From: Apricaphanius iberus
Lineage: Eukaryota; Chordata; Actinopteri; Cyprinodontiformes; Aphaniidae
NCBI GenBank assembly: GCA_028564705.1
Contig: JAPXFQ010000499.1
Span: 186,001 to 250,000, forward strand
Length of the DNA: 64,000 bases
Reading direction: 5' to 3'
Shown here: positions 55,445 through 64,000 of the stretch, piece after piece
Position numbering within the stretch: the first letter of the stretch is position 1
Layout: each line of letters starts with the position of its first letter
Made by a program: the position numbers and the translations under genes
The notes under the pieces: generated by a model
The model's input: only the letters and a program-made list of their open reading frames with translations
The model's database searches: none
What the model was told of the DNA's origin: nothing

Positions 55445-56059
55445 AATTGGACGTATATGCTTTTTGGCTTCCAAAGCTTGCTTCTGAGCAAAAAGCAGCG
55501 CGTGTGCGGGGCTTCCTCTGTTGCTTTACGTTCTGAACTATGGCGGATCGTAACGAGAGAGTGGCTTGGCTTTATTTGCTAGATAACGCTAGACAACGTT
55601 GACATCGAATGCATAAGGGCTCTTTCTTCAGATGTGTTCTGAGTTTGGGGAGTTTAACAATTTGCTCTAGGAGCTGCTTATGGATGAGGCTCGCTTTCAG
55701 TGCTACTTCCGTCTGTCCTGCACCTAATTTTACAACCTCCTGGGCCGCATCGGAGCTCAAATCTCCTACCAGGACACCAACTACAGGTACTCTATCCCTC
55801 CTTAGGAGCTCCTGCTCATCTGTCTTCGGTAAGCTTTATTTCTGATTTTTTTCTTAATAACTTTTTTATTGATTTTTTAAATTTAGAATACAAAATGAGA
55901 CAAACAGAAAAAGGCAGGACTTAAAACATTTTGAGCTTAAATGAAGGGAGAGGGAAAAACAAAAAAAAACAAAAAAGTACTCCATGTCATATACAGATAG
56001 TAAAAAGTATTTTTCAGAGATGTACTCCCTCATATATTTCAAGCGTCAGCACACCACTA

Positions 56060-59000
56060 GATTGAACCTTCCCCTTTGAAAATAACTTTTCTCAGATCAT
56101 CGGGTAAATATTCCACAAGAGGGCGCCAAGTTTACTTAAAACTATCATTATTGCCTCTTAATTTTGCACTGAGCCTCTCCATTTGCAAAACTCCAAAAAT
56201 TTCTTTATACCACTGGGTTATAGGGGGAGGCTTCTCCTTAATCCAATTAAGCAGTACACATCTACTGGCAAAAATAGAAGCTTATTCAACAACGTTGTTT
56301 TTCTTTTTATCAAGTATCTTACTCAAAGGCGGCAACCCCAGTAGAAATTGACCTGGATCCTTACAAATCTTAGCTTTCAGAATCGAATTCACCTCTTTAT
56401 TTATACACAGCCAGAATTTGGAAATTTTAGGGCAGTCCCAGGTATATATAGGTGCCAATTGTTGCCTTACATTTAAGGCACATAGGTGATCTGCTCGGGT
56501 CCATTTTGTTCAAAAGATAAGGAGTTCTATGTTGCCTATGGAGTATTTTAACCTGCATTTCTTTGTGTGAGTCCTTCGAATACAGTCCATCCAAGATTGT
56601 TCATCATATTTCCTTTGGAGATCTTCTTCCCATCGCTTGACAATCTTATCTATTGTATGTCCATTATATTCTCTTAGCTTATTACAACAATGTCAATTAA
56701 ATCCCTTTTTTATCTTAAAGTTGAGCAAAAACTTTTCAAATGGACCCAGTTGAGGTAAACCCTGCGCCCTTTCTTGACCTGTCTGAATAAAATGTCTTTG
56801 GCTTGTAAGTATGCAAAAAAATCTTTCTGTGGGAGTTCATATTTATCCTTAGGCCTCAGAGAATGACATCAGTACACCCTCAGCAAAACGGTCTCCAATC
56901 ACCTTTATACTCATTCCATACCACCTTTGAAACACAGGATTTTTAACCCCTGGAGGGAAATCTCCATTATTCATCAGTGGTGTCAAGGGTGAGAAACTTG
57001 GATTTTTATGTCACGCCAAATGTAGAGAGGATTACCAATTAAAGGGTTGTCAGCTAATTTAACATGTTTTTTGTTTGCCAAAAGTTCACCTATTAATGTA
57101 TAGGGGGCACATCCCCATGATACAGGGTGGATCCTCTCTTCCTTTTAAAAAACAATGAATCCATTCAAAAATTATTCTGCTTTGACAGTACCTGTTACAA
57201 GGCAAAATATCGGGGAATGCAAGCCTTCCTTTATCTTTAGATAACTTTAAGGTTTTTAAACTTAATCTCGTTTTTTTTCCTTTCCAGATAAATTTTGAGA
57301 GACCCTGTTCCATTTCCATTACTGACTTGCATAGGGTACAGAAGGCGAGGTAAGATATTCATTTTAATAAGGTTTACTCTGCCCACCCACGAGACCGGCA
57401 GATCCATCCACCTGATAAGATCTTTTTTAATATTTCTATAGACTACATCCAAATTTTTCTTCAAGATACTCTTAATATAAGGGGTGATGCAAATCCCTAG
57501 GTACCACCTACTGGCATGGCAATAGATTTTCTGAAGTTGACCTTATACCCAGAAAGGGAACCAAAAGTCTCTATGACCGACATAATAGCTGGTGTTGATT
57601 TATCAGGATTTTTGACAAACAGCAGCACATCATCTGCAAACAAAACAATTTTGTTTTCAATAGTTCCTATTTTATACCCTGTTATACTATTGTGAGCTCT
57701 GATGGCCTCCGCCAATCGCTCAATCACCAGAGCAAATATAAGAGGGGATAGAGGATCACCTTGACGAGTCGATCTTCCTAAGCAAAATTCTTGTGACTTA
57801 GTACCATTTAAAAGCACACTTGCCCTTGGGGTATGATACAGTAATTTGGTCAGATTAATAAAACTTTCTCCGAGCTGGAACTTTCACAGTACTGAGAACA
57901 AAAAGGGCCACTCTACGCGATCGAAGGCCTTCTCGACGTCGAGGGAGATGATGAGGCCTTGGCTTTTGGTTAAACTGGAATGCTGGATTACATTCAGTAG
58001 CCTCCTCATGTTATTAAAGGACAGTCTGTTCCTGATAAAACCGGTCTGGTCAGCCTTGATCAAACACGTTAGGTGTTGTTCCAGTCTCTATGCTAAAATT
58101 TTAGAAAGAATTTTGCTTACCATATTAATTAAGCTGATCGGGTGATAGGAGCTACAGTTATCAGGGGGCTTATCTTTTTTATGTATTAGGGAGATGTTTG
58201 CCGAATATAGGGAGCAAGGGAGAGAGCCGATTTCAGCTGAGTAAATCATCTTGAAAAATTTTAAAGAATTCTGGACCGTATCCATCAGGCCCGCTAGCTT
58301 TTCGACCCGGGAGGGCTTTAATTGCACATTTAACCTCTTCTTTTGTTATTTCTATTCCCATAGCTGTCTATTCTTCTTCTGATAAAGACGGCAACTTAAC
58401 TTTGTCTAGAAAACTATTAATAGCTTCTTGTGGTGCCGAAACATCAGAGGCGTAAAGCTGTTTATAGTAATCCGCCATAATATTCACAAGCTTTCATAAT
58501 GACTTTTCATCTTTAAGACATGAGACAGCATGGGGCTCTTGTTTACCAGCAGATATAAGAGCCAACAATCGCCCTGATTTATCTCCCATTTCATACAATC
58601 TATGCCTAGCATGAAATATACTTATTTAATAGATGGGAAGAGGGCTGCATGCAAGGTGGCGAAATAACCATGTGAATATCTGCATGATCTGACAGCAATC
58701 GGTTCCCAATGTCGCAAGACAGCACTCTATCTAGGGCATTTCTTGAAGAAAAAAAAATCAATATGTGAAAAACTTTGATGTGGGTTTGAGTAAAACGTGT
58801 AATCTCGTCCTCTCGGGTGTAGAGCTCTCCATACATCAAATAACATTAAATCAGAACATAATTCTCTCGTGGCGTCTCTCATTCTAGAAGGGGTAGCTTT
58901 GCAGGGAGGGTTCTGGTCTGCTTCGGGATCCATGACACAATTGAAGTCACCCACCAGAATGTTAAAAGTGGTTATCCATGTGGAAACCTCGGCTAAGAGT

Positions 59001-59347
59001 CCTGAATGAAAATCACCTGAGTAAACATTTGGAGCATAGATACACCTAACTGAAATACATTCTCCAAATAAAGATCCTGTAATCAGAAGGTATGTACCCT
59101 GCTCATCTTTAATACACTTGACTAGGTTGAATGGCATGTTCCTATTTATTAATATTGCTACCCCCCTTTTGCTTGATGAAAATGATGAGTAATATACTTG
59201 CCCCACCCACTCTCTCTTGAGCTCCTCATGCTCCTTGTCAGTGAATTGAGTCTCCTGCAAGAGGGCAATGTTAACATCCTCCTTTCTGAGCCAGGTTAGT
59301 ATTTTTTTACATTTAACATTACGGCAAATATACTTAGTTGTGCTCAT
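56060..59347 (-). pseudogene. L1 ORF2 (endonuclease and RT)
   Basis: Endonuclease open 59347-58727: LLQETQFTDKEHEELKREW with the Glu, FNILVGDFNCVMDPEAD, then FSHIDFFF where intact copies have a SRID-type block. RT pieces: ANISLIHKKDKPPDNCSSYH (58190), STRQGDPLSPLIFALVIERL (57780), VLFADDVLLFV (57640), VSWVGRVNLIKMNILPRLLY (57400), SKFIWKGKKTRLSL (57290). The C-terminal end near 56100 reads TWRPLVEYLPDDLRKVIFKG. Multiple stops and frameshifts. Confidence 0.85.
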
Positions 59348-59797
59348 TGTAGCTTAAGGAGGATCGAAATATAAGTTGTATCAGGTGGACTAGAAATGTA
59401 AAAAAAATTGAAGAAAGAGTGACCAACTCTTTGAGGGACAAGAAACAATGTAGTAAAAAAAAACATAAATAAAAGATACTCATATTTGCCTGTCAACAAC
59501 ACAAACTTAGGCAATGAGAACTTGTACCCATATTTCAACAGTTTGAACATTAACAGAACAAACAACATCTTTAAAGTTTTAAAGGCTTATTGGGACTGGG
59601 AGGAAGCAAGACCTGTTGTGAGTGCCCACTAATTGAACCGTCCAGCATTCAACTGTGATTTTTTTTTTTTTTAAACAACCGAACCTCACACAACCCCGTC
59701 CCGAACCTTCAAAATAAAAGCCTTTTTATAAAAAAATAATAGAATATAGTCATTCTGCGGGAAGAATCTCAATCTATCCGGTGCAACTTAAAAATAC

Positions 59798-60133
59798 CAT
59801 CCATCCATTTTCTTAACCGCTTAATGGGTTGTGGGGTGGGTGGTGCCTATCTCCAGCTGTCAACAGGCAAGAGGCTGGGTACACCCTGGACAGGTCGCCA
59901 GTCCATCACATGTCCATATAGAGACAGACAGGACAAACAACCATGCACACACTCACACTTAAGGTGTGTGTCCACAGTCCATGTTTTTGGACTGTGGGAG
60001 GGAGCCAGAGTACCCGGAGGGAACCCACGCATGCACGAGAACATGCAAACTCCATGCAGAAAGACCCTGGGCTGGGATACGAACCCACAACCTTCTTGCT
60101 GCAAGGCAACAGTGCTAACCACTTAACCATTAC
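59798..60133 (-). mobile_element. tRNA-derived SINE
   Basis: On the minus strand: TGGTTAGCACTGTTGCC fits an A box and GGTTCGTATCC a B box, 40 bp apart as in tRNA genes. The body follows (ACTCTGGCTCCCTCCCACAG, GGACTGGCGACCTGTCCAGG) and the tail ends in GGATGGATGG. Such TGGA tails suggest mobilisation by an RTE-type LINE. It was inserted between L1 ORF1 and ORF2. Confidence 0.75.
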
Positions 60134-60680
60134 TTTACTCATGCCGCTCATCAAATATTGCGTCGACCACAGCAGCTGCTTCTGTGGCTACATCAAAGGA
60201 GAAGTACTTGTTGTTGTGAGTGAAGCGGAGGGTCACAGGATACTGCATCTTGAAGCGAATGCCTTTGGTTATCAGCCTCTGGTACACCATGTTAAACTTC
60301 CGTTGTTGCTGCAATACACTTTGGGGAACATCTTGTCGGATGGTGATGGTAGCTCCTTCATACTGCAGCTTCTGCATTGGAGATGCTGTTCTCGGCTTCG
60401 TTCATCCGCTGCAAGTTATTTTCCAGTTGTGTTGTAAAAGCATCCAACTTGCTTGCAAGAATAAACAGCTTCACCTCAAATACCGGACCAACTCTCTCAG
60501 TTAATTGTCCCACCATCTCAGTAAAATCCATTACAGGGACTGGGCTCTCTTGAGCACTGTTATCCTCTTTAGCCAGTGTTAGGTCTTTAGCCGTATCGTT
60601 AGCTTCAGGTGTAGCATTCCGACGAGCCGCCCTCTGTGACTTCTTTTCGGCCCTTTCTGCAACATTTTCTTGCTAGACAT
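60134..60680 (-). pseudogene. L1 ORF1 protein, central domain deleted
   Basis: Start ATG at 60680 (MSSKKMLQKGPKRSHRAARR), a basic then acidic stretch, and a coiled coil (FILASKLDAFTTQLENNLQR). The sequence jumps at about 60377 to the C-terminal domain (GATITIRQDVPQSVLQQQRK, KGIRFKMQYPVTLRFTHN). The RRM-like middle is absent and the junction shifts frame. Confidence 0.7.
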
Positions 60681-61316
60681 CTTCAGAACTCCTCCGCACC
60701 TTTTGAACATAAAGTGGTAGCAGTAACAACAGTTAAAATATGTAGTTAGGAAAGTTTGTTCGGGGAGCTCCATAGTTTCGATCCTCTCAGTATGGCGTCA
60801 TCCCGGAAGCCCCTTTATTTCTGATTTTTGAAATCTGCGTTTGTTGAAAATGTTTTCAGTGGACCCGCAGTTCATTCAAGACACGTCTTTAGTGACATAA
60901 CTACAGTGAGACGCTCTGATTGATTACCGCACTGCGTTAATTGCGTTAACTGCGTTGGGTCCGTCAAAAGTTCAGCTTGCTGAACTTCTGCGTTGCCGTA
61001 TGTAAACCAAGTAAAGTTGATGGAGCCAACGTACACAACGCACCGCAGAGACGTTGATGTACCTTTGACTCTACCATAGAGTTTACATGTAATCTTGCCG
61101 CAACTGACACTGACGTACGGGATTGGTGTGAATGCAGCATCAGTCGATTTCTAGGAGAGGGAGGGGCAGCTGCTCAGAAGGAAGAATTCAGGAGGATTAC
61201 TCAGACATGCGAGAATTAAGCCAAAACCCACTCTGGTGGTTGTTTTTATGAGAAAATTGCATTACCAGTTGGTTGAAAACTCCAAACACTTAATTTTGCA
61301 TGATATAGCCCCTTTG

Positions 61317-61830
61317 AAAGGCTTTGGCCACATCTCTGCTAACAGGTAAGACTGCTATATATTCAGTAAAGCAAATCAATATAACATTTTATTGATAAAG
61401 CACACAATGACATGCTGTTAAATAACAGGTGATGCATATGTTCAATTGTAGCGTGGGGGTAGAGGGAGTGGGAAGCTCGCAAGAGAGGGGAGAAGGGAAG
61501 TTTTGGGAGGGGCCTTGGTACGTTTGATTTAAAAAACTTGATAAAAAAAAACAACTTTCTGTCAAACAGGATTTATGACCCCTAGTGGGAGGGGGAGCCA
61601 TAACTTTATGTCAAACGCTCGTCAAACTGGTGTTGAGGCGTGGTTTTCGTAGGAAAGGAGGAGTCTGGGTTTTCTGCTTTTAAATAGAACTCACGAATTA
61701 TCGGGACTCTTTTCTTAAGAAAAGGCAACGGAGCCGGTCATGTGAAATGACGGAGCTGTAATTCTTCTGTGATCGGCCTAAAAAAGGTGACAACCCTCTC
61801 TCTTTAAAATAAAAATTCTAAACTCTTAGG
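61317..61830. other. No gene recognised
   Basis: Two overlapping minus frames (63 and 70 codons, 61363-61601) have no domain. Confidence 0.4.
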
Positions 61831-62040
61831 TAACTTTAAACAAATTCCCTCTATATAGTACATTTCTAAACATTAAACTTTAAACAAATTTCCCCGATGC
61901 TTGATAATTAAACTTTAATTAAACTTTAAGTAACCTTAAACACATTTTCCCATGTAACACGTTTCTAAACATTAAACTTTAAACAAATGCATGCTAATTA
62001 AACTTTGTTTAAACTCTAAGTAACTTTAAATCTCGCTAAT
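61831..62040. repeat. Degenerate tandem repeat, 90-100 bp unit
   Basis: TAACTTTAAA/TAACCTTAAA starts at 61831, 61931 and 62021. Units share TTTCTAAACATTAAACTTTA and end in TTTAAACT. Two full units and a partial third. Confidence 0.75.
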
Positions 62041-63599
62041 GTATTTTTTAAAATTTTCTGAAAGAATTGATTTCTATAACATAGTCGGTAACCAGGTGAG
62101 GTCATTTTTCCAAATTAAATTTTAAAGCTAAACTTACAAATGGTGTAATTTATCCATTCATTATTTTTATGCATAAAAAATTGTGAAAACCCCTAAAAAC
62201 TTATACTTTTTTAGAGTAAAAAAACAAACAAACGTAGTATACAATAGTTCGTTGATATTTCTCAGACTTGTCAAGCTTGCTTAATCAGCTAACATTTTTC
62301 TCTCTAAACTTCCAAGTTACTTTTTAAAATATCCCAAATTCTAGTCTTACCTGTTATCTGTTCAATACTGATGAAACGAGCCGCAAAAGTACTTTCGATA
62401 CTTGGATACAAACCTGCCATCGGCCAGGACAGTACTCAGTGAAATGAGGTGAACCAGACTTTTTTTTAGTTTACCATGTACATATGATAAGATGAAGAAG
62501 TGTGTTCCCTTTAAAAAAACAAAATTGAGAGTGTATCTCTAGAATCTACATATGTTGATGAAGTACTATAGTTGTGTAAAACACATTAGACTGATGCATA
62601 CAGTGTTTGTGTCGTTCCGTCCATCCTTTATCCAGGGGTTCGAGCAGCAGTTTATGCAGAGAGACCTCTGACCCCAGGTCAGCTGAGAGCCCCTCCACCA
62701 TTTTTCTGGGTCTTCCTCAGGGTCTCGTCCCCTCGGGGGGGGATGCTTGTTATACATCACTAGAGAGGCATTACATCCTTTAGATTTTGAAAGCATAGTG
62801 AAAGATACATCCGTCCATTAGTACTCTATACCAGGACCTTCCAATCGATGATTATGTTCCTATATGATTAAGCAGATTTTGGGCCAGAGTTTATTATTCT
62901 CTTTATTTCAACATTAGACAACCTTTATTTGTACATTGAGGTATATTAAGCGTGATCTGTAAGTCTCATGTTTCTTCTCTGTTTAACAGAAAACATTTCT
63001 GCGTCACCAAAGGTTTCTCCTATGATCAGTTCCTAAACCTTTTTATGATGTTAGTTTAATCAAAAATGACATGGGGATTGTGATGGTAGGCTATCCACTT
63101 TCACTGCATCTCATTTGACTAAGACGCACTCTAAAAAGCAAAAAAGATGTTTAATGAAATTTCTAGGGTACAACACTTGAAAATGAGTAAATGTAAAACC
63201 AGACACATGTTTTTAATACCTTTCGATCTTGTAATTTAAGCTAAAGTGGAATAAGTTGCAACAAACAATTAAAGCTGTTACAGCAACATATAAACCTGCA
63301 TGAAAGTAAATGGCAAAGGTCATCAGTCTTGCTCAGAGTTTTAAGTTAGTTTTAGGTAACAAATGATTTTGACTTGACTCCTTGTAGTTCAAGATAGTGA
63401 TTACTACGAATACAGGTCTCGCTGTTTGTTTGAGTTTTTAAAGAATGAAATCACGCAGCAAAAGTATGTTAGGTTCATCTTGAACTCATGTAACATTACT
63501 TTTTCATACTAAACTATTATTCCTCTTTTTTTGTTATCAGATTATTATTATTTTTCAAAGTGTAATACACAAAACACCAAAAATAATAATACAGCAGAA
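62041..63599. other. AT-rich sequence with one worn repeat
   Basis: 62610-62760 (TCCTTTATCCAGGGGTTCGA, GGGTCTTCCTCAGGGTCTCG) resembles a common fish repeat that I cannot name. Otherwise nothing recognised. Confidence 0.35.
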
Positions 63600-64000
63600 C
63601 ATTATCATAAAATATTTTTTTATTTTTTATTTAAAAAAGGACAAACAGGTCCAGGACAATAAAAATGAGGGCATTACATCATAGATTGAAATTAAAATGA
63701 ACTACACCACCAGGGTCAAATGCAGCCTCATGGTAAGAGCACCTCGAGGTCAACTACCACTCTTTTCCACAGATTAATGGTCTCCTCTTTAGCACCATGC
63801 ATACGTGCCGTAGATAGTTCCAGATATGCAACATCTATAAAAGATAAGACCCACTGGCGATGAGATAGGGAATGTGGAGGCTTCCACCTTAACGCAACCG
63901 TCTTCTTGGCGGAGGTCAAGCCAGCTAAAAAAACCTTTTCCTGTGCTTTGCGCAGATTAAGTCGGGACAAGTCGTTAATCAAGAAAATTTGAGGCAACAA
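63600..64000 (-). pseudogene. L1-type LINE ORF2 C-terminus, runs off the window
   Basis: The frame from the window edge to 63728 is open: FLAGLTSAKKTVALRWKPPH, LSHRQWVLSFIDVAYLELST, ARMHGAKEETINLWKRVV. This is the conserved C-terminal block of L1-type ORF2 proteins. The 3' untranslated part continues to a T-rich end near 63610. The remainder lies to the right of the window. Confidence 0.75.

Larger units (their letters stand above)
55851..60813 (-). mobile_element. L1-type LINE with perfect 16-bp target duplication
   Basis: Flanked by TTTATTTCTGATTTTT at 55835-55850 and again at 60814-60829. The minus strand starts with GGGCTTCCGGGATGACGCC, then ORF1 (60680 onward), ORF2 (59347 onward) and a T-rich plus strand at the 3' side. 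Nearly full span, but ORF1 has lost its middle, a SINE sits between the ORFs, and ORF2 has many stops. Confidence 0.9.
55346..61142 (+). mobile_element. Harbinger-derived element, copy 2, split by an L1
   Basis: Ends read GGTGCATTCACACTG at the left and, inverted, GCTGCATTCACACC at the right. The transposase start is at 55540-55830: MADRNERVAWLYLLD, then EFGEFNNLL, CYFRLSCT, YQDTNY and an early stop. After the L1 insertion the element continues at 60830 in step with copy 1 (6690-7025). A (TA)n run (55411-55437) lies near its left end. Target duplication not resolved. Confidence 0.75.
54958..61316. repeat. TTAA-ended dispersed repeat, copy B, holding a nested stack
   Basis: Sister of 30675-32500. 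The left part (54958-55345) ends at GATGTCACTAGTTGAACA. The right part resumes at 61143 with TCGATTTCTAGGAGAGGGAG and ends TTTTGCATGATATAGCCCC. Copy A reads straight across this join, giving the empty site for the Harbinger copy. Confidence 0.7.

Noticed and set aside
60057..60124. A tRNA gene on the minus strand
   Set aside because: A and B box matches exist, but the body continues into a SINE with a TGGA tail and no cloverleaf closes.

Overview
Ray-finned fish nuclear DNA, most likely from a spiny-rayed (percomorph-grade) teleost. This is judged from the repeat mixture: Ty3/gypsy with a tRNA-Trp primer site, RTE, L2, L1/Tx1 and Rex1/Babar-like LINEs, Harbinger, Kolobok-like, piggyBac and hAT elements, a tRNA-derived SINE, and a fish endogenous retrovirus with a gamma-type envelope. 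I see no exon of a host gene, no rRNA, no CRISPR array and nothing bacterial. Nearly all recognisable coding sequence is broken transposon sequence, and the interest lies in how the elements are nested and rearranged.

Layout. 1-1847: minus-strand CsRn1-like gypsy element, from integrase at the window edge back to its 5' LTR, with most of the RT deleted. 2.3-3.0 kb: L1 tail. 4185-4774: Harbinger MITE with TTA duplications. 5.3-5.5 and 7.8-9.26 kb: RTE pieces. 6.4-7.0 kb: Harbinger transposase remnant. 9.3-10.8 kb: decayed L2. 11.2-12.6 kb: minisatellite, followed by a 61-bp triplication. 13.4-18.25 kb: one L2 copy split by a 3.5-kb TTAA-type (Kolobok-like) transposon and by a solo LTR. 18.3-18.9 kb: esterase-type L2 ORF1.

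19.6-30.6 kb: two L1/Tx1-type LINEs in inverted orientation with near-identical arms of about 3.4 kb. The matching target-site duplications lie at the 3' end of one copy and the 5' end of the other, so the two copies appear to have exchanged ends through an inversion. A 5'-truncated Rex1/Babar-like LINE with an open RT frame lies in the inverted spacer.

30.7-32.5 kb: a TTAA-ended repeat carrying a piggyBac derivative. 35.5-38.4 kb: a third L1/Tx1 LINE carrying two solo LTRs. 39.3-40.5 kb: an unexplained GT-rich block. 41.4-49.6 kb: an endogenous retrovirus (gag, pol, two small ORFs, env) with disabling breaks. 49.6-52.1 kb: a dispersed repeat carrying a solo LTR and a hAT element that itself holds a second piggyBac copy. 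55-61.3 kb: a four-level nest, in which a TTAA-ended repeat holds a Harbinger copy, which holds an L1 with a perfect 16-bp duplication, which holds a SINE. 63.6-64 kb: the start of another L1 tail running off the window.

These elements do not work together as a pathway. The window is a layered record of insertions whose order can be read from target duplications and from empty sites present in sister copies. The least explained coding signals are two compact ORFs between pol and env of the retrovirus.
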